NCBI RefSeq assembly: GCF_007744255.1
Contig: NZ_CP036267.1
Coordinates: 4,196,001 to 4,260,000 of the forward strand
Direction of reading: 5' to 3'
DNA length: 64,000 bases
Source: Thalassoglobus polymorphus
Lineage (GTDB): Bacteria; Planctomycetota; Planctomycetia; Planctomycetales; Planctomycetaceae
Position numbers and translations under genes: made by a program. Below the pieces are notes generated by a model. The model made no database searches. It had not been told where the DNA came from and saw only the letters and a list, made by a program, of their open reading frames with translations. Position 1 is the stretch's first letter. Each line of letters starts with the position of its first letter. Shown here piece after piece: positions 7,469-16,790 of this stretch.

Positions 7469-7945
7469 ATGCCCGTACAGATCAACATCGGCCTCAACAA
7501 AAAGGTTGGCGAGGCCAACTACGGCAGCCGCGGCGCTTCGGTCAACCTGGAAGTCGAACTCGATTCGGGAATCGTTGAGGAACCGGATCGACTGCGAAGC
7601 CAGATCCACAAACTGTTCGGACTCGCTCGTGATTCGCTGAATGCCGAATTACATCAAGATGACAACCAGCGCTCCGCCAATGGGCATCACCGAAACAGCA
7701 ATGGCCAGAAGAATGGCAACGGTTACTCGCACCAATCAAACGGAAGCCGTTCCTCGAATGGTCGCGGGGCAACCCAAAGTCAGGTGCGAGCTATCAAGGC
7801 CATCGCCGGTCGTGGTCGGATTGACCTCGGGCCACAGCTGGATCGGTTCGGGGTTCGCACAGCGGAGGACCTCGACATCGCTCAGGCATCCGAACTGATT
7901 GACGAGTTGAAGGGCCAGTCGACGGGAAACGGGAGCAGCCGATGA
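7469..7945 (+). CDS. Hypothetical protein with Asn/Ser/Gly-rich linker
   Basis: 158 residues, AGGAGG box before ATG 7469. Three parts: a conserved beta-type N-terminus (residues 1-60, VQINIGLNKKVGEANYGSRG), a low-complexity linker rich in Asn, Gly, Ser and His (65-102), and a C-terminal three-helix piece (105-150, TQSQVRAIKAIAGRGRIDLG then AEDLDIAQASELIDEL). The C-terminal piece resembles the helical tail found on phage single-strand annealing proteins and their partners. It overlaps the RecB-type nuclease by four bases (ATGA), so the pair is probably a recombination or DNA-processing unit. Function unproven. Confidence 0.7.
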   Translation: MPVQINIGLNKKVGEANYGSRGASVNLEVELDSGIVEEPDRLRSQIHKLFGLARDSLNAELHQDDNQRSANGHHRNSNGQKNGNGYSHQSNGSRSSNGRGATQSQVRAIKAIAGRGRIDLGPQLDRFGVRTAEDLDIAQASELIDELKGQSTGNGSSR

Positions 7946-8778
7946 TCGCCTCTGCCAAATTCTCCAGCGGGGTGAACAATGAACGGTCCATGCAACTGAC
8001 TGGTCGAAACTATCTCAGCGTGAGTGCTGTGAAACAGTTCCTGCGTTGTCCGCTGTCCTACCGCTTCAAATACATTGACCGTATTCCCGAGGAGACAGTC
8101 TCCTCTGCGCTGGCGTTTGGTCGCGGCATTCACGCAGCGCTCGAACTCTGGTTCACTGCTCAGCTCGAAGGTCAGCCCGAACCGACGTTAGAAGAATTAC
8201 TGGTCATGTTCTGGGACGAATGGAAAGCCTGCGAGCAGGAGACATCCATCCGTCTCGGCAAGAATGAAGACATCACCAAAATTGCCGACATGGCTCAGCG
8301 GATGATCGCTGCATTCATCGCAAGTAACGCGGCACATCCCGCTGGTCAAGTTGTTGGCATCGAGGAAGAGTTGCGAGCAGCGCTGCTGGTTGACGCTCCT
8401 GATGTTTTGGGCAGACTCGATCTGGTCATTGAAACGCCCGATGCGTTCATCGTCATCGACTTCAAGACTGCCAAATCGAAATGGAGCGACGCCCAACGCC
8501 AGGACGCGGAATTGCAAGCCATCGTCTACAAGGAGCTCGTCGGTCAGATCGCGGGTGACAAACCGGTTCGTGTCGAGTTCATTGTCCTCACGAAGACCAA
8601 AGCGCCTTCGGTGGCCATCGAGTCCGCCGCCATCACAGACGGCGCAATTCGTCATGGCAAAGCCATCATGTCCGCCGCCTGGCAGGCCATTCAGAACGGC
8701 AACTTCTATCCGTCCCCGTCCATCACCGCCTGTCCAAGTTGTCCCTATCGCAATCAGTGTGACGCCTGGCAGGGTTGA
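7942..8778 (+). CDS. PD-(D/E)XK nuclease, RecB/Cas4 type
   Basis: 278 residues. YLSVSAVKQFLRCPLSYRFKYI (about 15-36, an entry motif with a Cys ligand), a GRGIHAALELW segment (54-64), the catalytic core GRLDLVIETPDAFIVIDFKTAKS with D...DFK, a following QAIVYKELV helix, and a C-terminal CPSCPYRNQC cluster make this a RecB/Cas4-family exonuclease with an iron-sulphur cluster held by one early and three late cysteines. Such enzymes degrade DNA ends in recombination and in several defence systems. A GTG at 7972 with ATG at 7981 are alternative starts; 7942 is chosen because of the ATGA overlap. Confidence 0.88.
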   Translation: MIASAKFSSGVNNERSMQLTGRNYLSVSAVKQFLRCPLSYRFKYIDRIPEETVSSALAFGRGIHAALELWFTAQLEGQPEPTLEELLVMFWDEWKACEQETSIRLGKNEDITKIADMAQRMIAAFIASNAAHPAGQVVGIEEELRAALLVDAPDVLGRLDLVIETPDAFIVIDFKTAKSKWSDAQRQDAELQAIVYKELVGQIAGDKPVRVEFIVLTKTKAPSVAIESAAITDGAIRHGKAIMSAAWQAIQNGNFYPSPSITACPSCPYRNQCDAWQG

Positions 8779-8827
8779 ACCGCTCGGATAACAAATCACT
8801 CCAACAAACAAAAAGGAACCACCTGTC

Positions 8828-8965
8828 ATGGAACCCATCGTGACTCTCGCCGTTGCCGTCGGCATCGGCTACTGGGCCTACTCAGCAGGAAAACGGAACG
8901 GCTCGAAGGCCGCATTCAAGGTCGGCTGGCGACGCGGTCGAGCGTATCGAAACCGTCGAGCCTGA
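8828..8965 (+). CDS. Small basic membrane-anchored peptide (45 aa)
   Basis: 45 residues: a hydrophobic start (IVTLAVAVGIGYWAYSAGK) and a strongly basic end with repeated Arg/Lys (KVGWRRGRAYRNRRA). AAAGGA lies at 8812-8817. Glycine spacing resembles the first part of YtxH-type proteins. It closes the plus-strand cluster and is followed by a terminator. Function unknown. Confidence 0.6.
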   Translation: MEPIVTLAVAVGIGYWAYSAGKRNGSKAAFKVGWRRGRAYRNRRA

Positions 8966-8993
8966 CCTCGCATCTGCTGACCCCCGAAACTCA

Positions 8994-9040
8994 CCGCCGC
9001 CGTCCGGGGAAACTCGGGCGGCGGCTTTGGCTTTCTCTTT
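8994..9040 (+). terminator. Terminator of the plus-strand cluster
   Basis: CCGCCGCC (8994-9001) pairs with GGCGGCGG (9017-9024) and is followed by a T-rich stretch. It lies 28 bases after the last gene. Confidence 0.65.
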
Positions 9041-9104
9041 AGCTATTGAAACCCGCCCTGCTGCCACAAATAGGTCTATGAGGCCTTGTCAAATCACTGA
9101 CAAA

Positions 9105-10619
9105 CTAAGGCATCTTTGACTTCAGCCTATCCATGTACTGTTCCTCAAGCAGTGTCGAAAGAAACTTCCCTGTAACGATGACACTGCCATCGTTCGGATC
9201 TCGAAGTTCGACTATTTCGATCCTAAGATCGGCTTCTTCAATGGACCAATTCAGGTATCGATGGACTGGCAGGTTATTGAATTTGATTGGAATCTGAGTC
9301 GAATCCGGCCGCCCCATTCCTTTCTCGTATTTTTTTATCATCTCATCCGCACTTCGCTTGTTTCTGGGAAGTGTAAAGGCGGATTGAAGTAGTAAGCCGT
9401 CGAGAAATGAATAATCGAAAAACTCACCGTCCCGATATACCTCTAACCCAAGCTTTCGATCACTTTTTTTGCTGTCGAGTTTCACCTGTGGATGGCTTTT
9501 TTTGAATTGATCTATTGTTGTGAAGGCAAGGATCTCTTTGCAGAAAGGGTCGGTGAAAATGTAGTCGATCCTACCGTGATTCTGAGTGGCTTCTTGTTCT
9601 CGGTCTTCGTTCGATGCTGCATCGGTCTGCTCAGACACGACGCCATCTTTCGAGAGCTCTGGCTGATCGGAACCAACGCTTGGGCTGCGCTCGGACCTAT
9701 ATGCGGCAACCACGTCACCTTCGGGAGATTTCAGAACTGCGGAGAGTAGCCTGGCGCTGACAACAGGCGATTCGGAAGATTCCTCAGGCCGGAAATAATC
9801 GGGAGTCATCCCTGACAAAGCGCCGGTCTGATTCCACGAAACGACGTGATCAGAGTCCCATCGGCTTTCAACGAGCGCACCGTGGCGGTAATAGCCAACG
9901 GCATCTTGCCAAACCAACGGAGACTGATAACTCAGCAGATCAAATTCGTACTCGATGGTGAAACCTCGGAGTGACGTACTGTCGATTCCAGGTCGATCAG
10001 CCTGTGGCTTGAGCCGATCGTCGACTGGATTCCAGAACAGGACGTACGACTGCGAGTCTTCGTGATAGTAAACATCCCGGCCAGCTTTGAGGCTCGTTTG
10101 TGCCTGCTGATAAGTGCATGGAACGAGCCTGTCGTTGCCGTTGAGAATTGCAAACTGGTTGAACCGACAACGGTTGACCGTACAGCGGTAAGCGCCCTCG
10201 GTCTTGGAACCTTCACGATCGGCATAAAGTCGAAAGGGAACCATGCAGAACACTGCCAGATCACCCTTTGGAGACTCTCGTTGCCAAAGTTTCACCGCGC
10301 CGACTGCTGAATACCGCCCGGACAATCGCCCAGTCGTAGACTTCAGCGACGACTGAATGTATTTCGAGACTTGCAAGCCATACACAGGGAAACCGCCTGC
10401 CTTCATCACTTCTGGCAGCGGGCGAGCTTCCGTCTTGTTCGCCTGCGCTTCGTCCGTCTGAACGGGCTCTCCATTCTCATTGCCTGGCTGAATCGAACCT
10501 GCCGGCGGCGAACTGTTCGCATTCTGCGTATCAGACGTCGCATTCTCGGTAGGCGACTGGGCATTGCATCCGGAACACAGGATGCACAGCAGTAGGACGT
10601 GAAGAAGAATCGCTTTCAT
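9105..10619 (-). CDS. Secreted lipoprotein of unknown function
   Basis: 504 residues from ATG 10619; an upstream frame to 10721 exists but the signal peptide MKAILLHVLLLCILCSGC begins here, with a lipobox LCSGC and Cys18 as the lipid-modified residue. A low-complexity linker rich in Asn, Ser, Glu and Gln (19-70) follows, then a folded domain of about 430 residues with two CxxxxC-like cysteine pairs (YRCTVNRCRF) and a second Ser/Glu/Gln-rich insert near 330-365. Planctomycetes carry many such secreted proteins. No family recognised. It points away from the plus-strand cluster (convergent, sharing the 9.0-9.1 kb gap). Confidence 0.8.
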   Translation of the reverse strand: MKAILLHVLLLCILCSGCNAQSPTENATSDTQNANSSPPAGSIQPGNENGEPVQTDEAQANKTEARPLPEVMKAGGFPVYGLQVSKYIQSSLKSTTGRLSGRYSAVGAVKLWQRESPKGDLAVFCMVPFRLYADREGSKTEGAYRCTVNRCRFNQFAILNGNDRLVPCTYQQAQTSLKAGRDVYYHEDSQSYVLFWNPVDDRLKPQADRPGIDSTSLRGFTIEYEFDLLSYQSPLVWQDAVGYYRHGALVESRWDSDHVVSWNQTGALSGMTPDYFRPEESSESPVVSARLLSAVLKSPEGDVVAAYRSERSPSVGSDQPELSKDGVVSEQTDAASNEDREQEATQNHGRIDYIFTDPFCKEILAFTTIDQFKKSHPQVKLDSKKSDRKLGLEVYRDGEFFDYSFLDGLLLQSAFTLPRNKRSADEMIKKYEKGMGRPDSTQIPIKFNNLPVHRYLNWSIEEADLRIEIVELRDPNDGSVIVTGKFLSTLLEEQYMDRLKSKMP

Positions 10620-11461
10620 TGTCTGTACCGGAACGAAAAGAGGAGCGCCGAACCAGGTCGCTCCTCCAACCCCCGCCAAGGGGCGTACAGACCAACACTG
10701 GCCGACGCTCCCGTTTCGCAACGGGAGCGCGGTCCAAGTGCCGTGTCTGTACTTCCAAGAGCCCGAGGGCTCAGGTTGGCGGTTTTAGGAGGAGACAACA
10801 GCTTGCCGCTCTCGCGACAATTATTTTTCATCGGGTGACGAACCCGGATTCTGGACGGTCAAAATCCTCAAAGTTTTGGCTTGTCGGTGGCGACCCACAC
10901 GATGAAGGCCGCTGTATTTCTACGTCCCAAAATCATACCCTGCAAAGCATCGCGTCTCAATCGGAACGGGGAATCCCGAACAGTTGGTGACGCTTTGGTT
11001 TTCCCCCGCGCCTCGCGATTTCTGTGGTGTTGAACCTGCCTACTCCCTGCCTTCTTCCAGAGTGACTTGCGTCTCTTTCTCGGGCTTTCCGCGTTGGGAG
11101 TTCTACAAAGCTGTGGCAAACTACACGGTTGAACTGTGGGCAGATCACTCCGCGACCCCGAATGCGTCGTTGAACTGGATTTGAGAGCGAGTCTGGAAAC
11201 TCAGACAGTTCTCCCTGTCCGACGACTGCCGCGCCTATTGGAGCACCTTACAGGGCTCCTCAATCGCTTGGTTCAATGAGGAGACGGACGTAAGTCCTTT
11301 GCGCACGTCCGCAACACCCGGCTTTTTGAAGTCGACACCGCGCTTGAACTCAGGCTCGCGAGATGGATTAGGGGGGTTGGCTCGTAAATCGCCCGTACAA
11401 ACTGGCATGGTTGAAACGAGTACGCATCATCCACTTGACCCATCGAACACGATTTCCTGGT
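10620..11461. other. 842-bp stretch without a convincing gene
   Basis: Short reading frames on both strands here lack ribosome binding sites and protein-like composition. The main recognisable structure is the long hairpin at 10685-10752 and a small palindrome GAGCCCGAGGGCTC just after it. The rest may be decayed sequence between the lipoprotein and the broken replication gene. Confidence 0.5.
10685..10752. repeat. 68-bp imperfect inverted repeat (long hairpin)
   Basis: GTACAGAC (10685-10692) pairs with GTCTGTAC (10745-10752); inside it CACTGG pairs with CCAAGTG with one bulge, and the centre is a perfect 10-bp stem CGCTCCCGTT/AACGGGAGCG (10706-10715, 10720-10729) closed by the tetraloop TCGC. 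No T tract follows on either strand. It lies 66 bases upstream of the lipoprotein start. Confidence 0.6.
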
Positions 11462-13700
11462 TTAGGAGACGACCAGTTCAGTTCTGGCGTTTCTAATCGA
11501 CTCCACGACATTGTCCCACCACCCTTGGTCGATCAGCCACTGTTCCCCTTGGCCTTCACCCTGACGTGCAAGAAGTGATCCTTGCAGGTCGAGACTGTCA
11601 CGAATCTGATTGAGTGGAACTGCCGGAGCACCTCTCCGCTGTAATGCGTCGTTGATCAATGTCGGACGGAGGCTGATACGTCCCACTTCATTTTCGGATA
11701 CGTTCTGGACGACCACCGCGACTGGCGTTTTGCCTGACACGGTACCCTCGGCACCGGCTCGGACACACGCAATCAACCCTTCGTCGTGAAGTCTGACCAC
11801 TGTTTCAACAAAGGCACGCGGGATATCTTCCGAATCAAAGTGGAGCAGGTTTCGAGCACTCCGAACGACGCTCGGACTGCCACCTTCTCGACCAAACCAC
11901 TCAGCCATGTCATCCAGGATGGTCACGAGGAGTTGGTTGTTCCGGTCTGGAGCGTAAAAGAATCGTCGTTTCAGCAGGTCGCTCAGATAGTTGGGAATAA
12001 TCCAGCGAGCAGCGGGCGCAGTGGCCCCCAACGATTGAGGATGTCCATCGCAGCAAACTCGGACGAATCCGGGACGACTCGCTACCGAGATCGCTGCGAA
12101 TGGATTGAGTGGCATGATGGCATGCTTGAAATTCGGGGTGTCGAGCCACGATGCCTGCATGCGCATGCGGGAATTATGGCCAAGTCGGATCAACACCGGA
12201 AAGTCGTGAAACGAACATTGCCGACTGATGTAATCCTGAATGCTCAGACTTCGTCTCGCAGCCAGATTCACCGATCCACATCCGAGCGCAATAGCGGCAC
12301 TGGCTCCGGTTTCATGGGCGTATGCTCCATCCAGGACCACACCGATTGCATGTTGGCTATGACAATGCCTACGAGTGAGGTGCTGAATTACGCATGCAGC
12401 CAAACCCCACACAATCCCGTTCTCGGAGGACTCGTCAGATAACTGCTCCACGCAAAGAGGATCTGTGCGAGGTGGTGACAGATCACGCGCGGGCAAAGGA
12501 CCATCGTCCAGCTCAATTGCCATCGGGGCTCGATCAATTTCGCCGTTGTGAAACAATGCAAAATTCGGAAATTGAAATCGGAGTCCGTCATTTGTCCATC
12601 CGATCCTGCCTGCATCTCTGATCGTCTCGGGCTCACTGAGCTCCTGAGCGATAAACAGAGACTGCCGTGCCCATTTTCTTTGTTGGTAATTGAGCGGCTC
12701 GCCTTGCTGCTGAAGGAGTCGACGATTCACTGCCGCGAACAGATTGCCATTGTGAATCTCGCGTTGATTCACTCTCAGCGTCACCGGACGATCGGAGCAC
12801 TGCACGGTGATCTCATACTGGGTGTCCCCAAAATCAGTCGTGCGGACGACATCAATCCGCATCGGATAATTGCAGATTCGTTCTTCGCTACTTTCGACAA
12901 ACCAGCCGTCTGGTCTTTCGATCACTGTGTCACCACCGATGATAACTTTCTTGGCTCCAACACGGAGAGGAGCCAGGGCCTCGATCCGATCCTGTTGCTT
13001 CGACATCGCCAGAATCTGTCGATATTCGGTGGGGGGCATTTCGAGACGTTCCAGCAACAGTCGTCCTTCTTCAGCGCTGAGGCTCGGTAGCAAACGATCC
13101 AGTGCTGCGTCCCAAGGGCGCGCATTCTCCTCGTACAAGTGGAGAAAGTCCGTAGGCGGACGCCGAGTGATGCGTGTTGCGATGTCCGCTTCCGGGATGG
13201 TGTATTCCGAAACGGAACCGTTGTGGCGGCGGGCTAACGGCAGGGTGACTTGCAGCGGTCCGCAGAAGATGAGACGGCGATCTTCCAGGCTAGTGGGAAG
13301 ATGCAGAGACTTGAGATTCGATTTTTCCCGGACAGCCACGACGGGGAGTGGTCGGTAGGATTCACGAAACCACCGCGCGTGAAACCACATCGCCAGCACG
13401 ATATCCGTGAAAATGAAGATGGTGCTCCCGAATGGCCTGTGCAACCCTGCCTGCACCGCTGGGAGCATCGCGATTCCTGATTCCTTGGGCCGCTGGTTTG
13501 TTTGGCCAATGTTCGCCCGTTTGTAGATAATGTCGCCTGCGTGAGGATTCACATCACGGCCAATAAACGTGAATCCGATGATTCGTCCGGGCAGATCGTA
13601 GTGCGGAATCACCAGCACCTCCCCCCACGAGTTTCCCACGAACAGTCGACTCTTGCCGGGGCCGCCTCCTCGTCGGACCGAGGACTTTCCGTTTCGATTT
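11462..13700 (-). pseudogene. Replication primase/helicase-type protein, N-terminus lost
   Basis: About 740 codons of protein-like sequence are open here, but the frame runs upstream into the antisense-frame shadow of the tail gene at 13609-14517 and has no proper start. The first recognisable part (GKSRLFVGNSWGEV then PHYDLPGRIIGFTFIGR) looks like the middle of a DNA primase at the Toprim border; later parts (ITVQCSDRPVTLRV, DAGRIGWTNDGLRFQFPNF) resemble DUF927-type helicase domains. The zinc-finger and catalytic start expected before it are absent. The loss coincides with the point where phage homology begins (about 13.65-13.74 kb). Family call is tentative; the truncation is well supported. 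Confidence 0.6.
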
Positions 13701-14517
13701 GGTCGCACGCGGTCTTCATAGGACACGCTCCAATGCCCAGACCAGCGAAATTGCCATACGGATAGACCTGCTCCACATAGACCGCCTGCGGTCGCTTCAC
13801 GAGAGTCTTGGCGTTGGTGTCTTCGGTGTCGACGTAACGCACCCAGAGGTATTCCCAGCCCCGCTTGTTGATCCCGGTAATGGAACCGACAACCAGGCCC
13901 GAGACGTTGGGACTGGCGGCGAACCGATACGTGATCTCCCAGTCCTCCTGTCCGCGTTTCGAGCCGGACGCGCCCATGAACAGCACTTCGCCGGCGTTGA
14001 AGCCGCGAAACGGGGCGTTGTTGACGGTGCCGGTGAGATAGAACAGACCGGCCTTGTAGGCTCCTGTCACCAGCAGCGCATCGATGTAGTGCGTCTCGCT
14101 GAAGTTGTAGACCGGGACCGTGATGTCCACGCCCTCGACGCTGTCCTTCGTGACGCCGATCGCGCCTCCGAAATTCGGCGGAGGTCCCGAAGTGGAATAC
14201 GCGGCGACGGTGGCCAATGCCTGCGTGACATGCTGCGTGCCGCCACCGGTATCGAATGAGAAGGAACTGTCGCCGGTTTCCGGCGGTTCGAGCATGCCAT
14301 AGCGGACGGAGCCTTCCCACGCGTCCTCGGCGATCCGTTCGGTGTGGGCGCTTTGGCGCACAAGTCCGCCGTACAGAACGGGCGAGGCGGCCAGCAGCGC
14401 GCTGTTGGCCGTCGCATCGTCGTCCGTACCACGAATGACGTACCGCAGGTCGACGGTCGAATCTTCGCTGATCGACGTCTCGCGGCTGTCCCATTTCTCG
14501 TGAACCGTAACAGTCAT
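13609..14517 (-). CDS. Phage tail structural protein, C-terminus disturbed
   Basis: 302 residues, directly after the tape measure gene (10-base gap). The first 265 residues are beta-rich with repeated ITVPVYNF- and WEYLWVRY-type strands, typical for distal tail or baseplate hub proteins that are full of Gly, Asp and aromatic residues. The natural family end seems to be near YPYGNFAGLGI; the last 38 residues (ACPMKTACDQIETESPRSDE and on) change composition abruptly and coincide with the start of the broken replication gene read in another frame. So the last codons are probably not original. Confidence 0.75.
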   Translation of the reverse strand: MTVTVHEKWDSRETSISEDSTVDLRYVIRGTDDDATANSALLAASPVLYGGLVRQSAHTERIAEDAWEGSVRYGMLEPPETGDSSFSFDTGGGTQHVTQALATVAAYSTSGPPPNFGGAIGVTKDSVEGVDITVPVYNFSETHYIDALLVTGAYKAGLFYLTGTVNNAPFRGFNAGEVLFMGASGSKRGQEDWEITYRFAASPNVSGLVVGSITGINKRGWEYLWVRYVDTEDTNAKTLVKRPQAVYVEQVYPYGNFAGLGIGACPMKTACDQIETESPRSDEEAAPARVDCSWETRGGRCW

Positions 14518-14526
14518 TGTTCCTCA

Positions 14527-16563
14527 TTAAGCAAACGTCAGCCCACCATGCTGGGCCTCCTGCAGAATTCGTTTGGTGTTCTTGGCTGTCTCTTCCGAAG
14601 CCCGCGCCGTTCGCTCCTGTGGGTTACCGGCACTCAGCCCTCGAATCGCAGCGGCGTTGAACGAACCACTGACGCTGACCTTGTCCTGCGTCTGTTGCAG
14701 CTGGTCGCCGGCACCGCTCAGTTGCGACTGCAGTTGCTGCAGCAATTCGTCGGGTTTCGTGAGCCGCTCAGGGGCGGGATCATCAGCGGCGGCTTCCTCC
14801 CGTTTGCGGGCTGCCAGTTCGATGGCCTGCTGCCATTCCCGGCGTGCCTGAGCCAGAGCGGATTCGGATTGTTCGAGGTCGCCGGAAAACTGGTCGCGAC
14901 GACGTTCGTGTTCGGCCTCCCGCTGACGATTGAGTTCGTCGAGCGTGCCAGTCCGCTGGCCTTCGATTTCGGAGAGGCGGCTGCGGCGGCGTTGTTCGCG
15001 TTCGAAGATGTCGCGGTTGCGCCGGTCGTCGAGCTGCTGGTTCATGCGAGCCGTTTCGGCATCGATCTGACTCTGCACCGCGGACGAGTCTTCGCCGGTG
15101 ACCAGCGACTTGAGTTTCTGCCACGCCTGTTTGAGGAACCCGACGACCCGATTCCAGTTCTTGGCGATGAACGTCGTGAACATCGACCAGGCATCGCGCA
15201 TCACGTCGACGGTTTCGGTCCAGCCCGCCTGCAGTCCGGCCCAGGCGTTGGTCGCGATGGAGGCCGCACCGAACACCGCTTCGGTCCAAGTCGCCAGGAA
15301 GAACTCCTTCACCTTGACCCATGTCTGATTGAGCGCGTTGACGCCCTTCTGCCATTCCATCTTCAGCGTCAGCCACAGGATCTTGGCGGCCAGTCCGAGA
15401 TCGCCGGCCGCCAGCGCATCGCCGATTCCCTTCCATGCGGCCAGTGCCGTGTCTTTAAGTGCCGTGAACCGGTTTCCCAGCCAGGACAGCGCTTCGCCAC
15501 CGGCCTGTGTCGAAGTCAGCAGATACGTGGCCAGTCCGGCAATGCCGGCGATCACCAGACCGATAGGTGACAGCAATGCGGCAATCATCGAACCAACCAG
15601 CCCGATGGCACTGCCGACCGTGGTGATGACCGTCGCGATGGCCCCCAGCGTGGCTCCGAATCCGGAAACAGCCGTCCCAATGACGATGAATGCCAGACCG
15701 GCGGCTGCCACGACGGCTGCGATCTTCGCGATGCTGACCACCAGACCGCTGTTCTGTTTGATCCAGTCGGCCACAATCTGCACGGCACTGGCCAATTTGG
15801 TGACCAGCGGCGTGACGACCGGCAACAACGCCGAGCCAATCTCGACCGCCGCATCGTCGACCTTCGCCTTCAGTGCCTTCATCTGGTTGGCAAAAGAACC
15901 AGCCGACCGAGCGGCGTCTCCCTGTGCTGCGGTCGTGCCGCGAAGGATGATGGCCAGCCTCGCCAGCACCTTCTGCTGTTCGCTGGCACTGTTCTTGTCG
16001 ATCCCCTGATTGAGGAGTTCCTGTTTGACGGCCGCTTCGTTGACCAGCACGCCGTACTTCTTCATGACTTCGCCGGAACCGGTTAGCGCCGCGTGCAGAT
16101 CGCGGAGCACATCGGCGTCGGCCATGTTGTTGAACGAGGCCAGGTCGATGGCCAGTCCCGTGAGCTGCTGACTCATTTCTCGGGCCGCACCCGCTTCAAA
16201 CCCGATCGGGACCAGCAGGTCCTGCGTCCCGGCCAGAAAGTCGGCGATCTGTTTCTTCGAACGGCCGATCTGCCCGGCGAACTGATCGCCCCAGGCCTTC
16301 ATGGCGTCGGCGTTGTTGCCGAACACCACATTGAACTTGTTCATCGTCTCTTCCATGTCGCTCGCTGCTTTCACCGCCAGCGACAACGGACCGGCCACCA
16401 CCGCACCGGCCGCGAACATCCGCGCTCCGATGGCTCGCACCGACGAACCGAATGCCTGCAGCCGTTTCTTCGCCGCGTTCAGTCCGCGCACGAGCTTCGA
16501 GTCGTCGGCGAATAGCTCGACGAATGCTCGTCCTGCGCGAATTCCTGATGCGGTGGCCATCAC
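14527..16563 (-). CDS. Tail tape measure protein (TP901-type)
   Basis: 678 residues. Residues 10-130 contain the TP901 tape measure core (AFVELFADDSKLVRGLNAAK, then KFNVVFGNNADAMKAWGDQF and the LAGTQDLLVPIGF segment). A hydrophobic part at 265-345 with Gly/Ala-rich membrane-like helices is the piece thought to enter the host membrane; 470-600 is a charged coiled coil. It sets tail length and is at the lower end for the family (about 100 nm tail at most by the usual length rule). Start MMATAS; the second Met at 16560 is equally possible. It follows the tail assembly chaperone frames as expected. Confidence 0.93.
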   Translation of the reverse strand: MMATASGIRAGRAFVELFADDSKLVRGLNAAKKRLQAFGSSVRAIGARMFAAGAVVAGPLSLAVKAASDMEETMNKFNVVFGNNADAMKAWGDQFAGQIGRSKKQIADFLAGTQDLLVPIGFEAGAAREMSQQLTGLAIDLASFNNMADADVLRDLHAALTGSGEVMKKYGVLVNEAAVKQELLNQGIDKNSASEQQKVLARLAIILRGTTAAQGDAARSAGSFANQMKALKAKVDDAAVEIGSALLPVVTPLVTKLASAVQIVADWIKQNSGLVVSIAKIAAVVAAAGLAFIVIGTAVSGFGATLGAIATVITTVGSAIGLVGSMIAALLSPIGLVIAGIAGLATYLLTSTQAGGEALSWLGNRFTALKDTALAAWKGIGDALAAGDLGLAAKILWLTLKMEWQKGVNALNQTWVKVKEFFLATWTEAVFGAASIATNAWAGLQAGWTETVDVMRDAWSMFTTFIAKNWNRVVGFLKQAWQKLKSLVTGEDSSAVQSQIDAETARMNQQLDDRRNRDIFEREQRRRSRLSEIEGQRTGTLDELNRQREAEHERRRDQFSGDLEQSESALAQARREWQQAIELAARKREEAAADDPAPERLTKPDELLQQLQSQLSGAGDQLQQTQDKVSVSGSFNAAAIRGLSAGNPQERTARASEETAKNTKRILQEAQHGGLTFA

Positions 16564-16770
16564 TCATTTTCCTGTCTGCCGATCCACGAACACCTGTTTG
16601 AGCACGCTGACCGGAACGGTCGGCATCCGTTCCGAGCGGCGCTGGGTATGGGGATGAAAGTCGTTGGGTTTGAAGGTCTTTGATTTTTTGGGGTCCCGAT
16701 GACAGTTGGCCAGCAGTGCCATGACTGCGGCTGTGTGATTCCAGTCGTGATGGCTGCGGGCTTCCGCCAT
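16564..16770 (-). CDS. Tail assembly chaperone, second frame (GpT-like)
   Basis: The 68 codons from ATG 16770 are the end of a longer frame: going upstream it stays open past LIWELAGLLGIDPRFLTLRE, into the 3' end of the gene at 16791-17270, in the -1 frame relative to it. WxxAEARSHHDWNHTAAVMAL is the typical end of phage G-T type chaperone fusions. It is therefore probably made mainly by a -1 ribosomal frameshift from the upstream gene rather than from its own ATG, which has no ribosome binding site. It should bind the tape measure protein during tail assembly. Confidence 0.7.
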   Translation of the reverse strand: MAEARSHHDWNHTAAVMALLANCHRDPKKSKTFKPNDFHPHTQRRSERMPTVPVSVLKQVFVDRQTGK

Positions 16771-16790
16771 CCAGACCAGTTCCCGCAGTG

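Noticed and set aside
13740-14527. The 1021-codon minus-strand frame 11462-14527 as a single protein
   Set aside because: Its first 260 codons are an out-of-frame reading of the genuine tail gene at 13609-14517 (Arg/Gly-rich, no domain); only the part below about 13.7 kb looks like protein.
14344-15570. A 408-codon plus-strand frame antisense to the tape measure gene
   Set aside because: Shadow of the tape measure protein.
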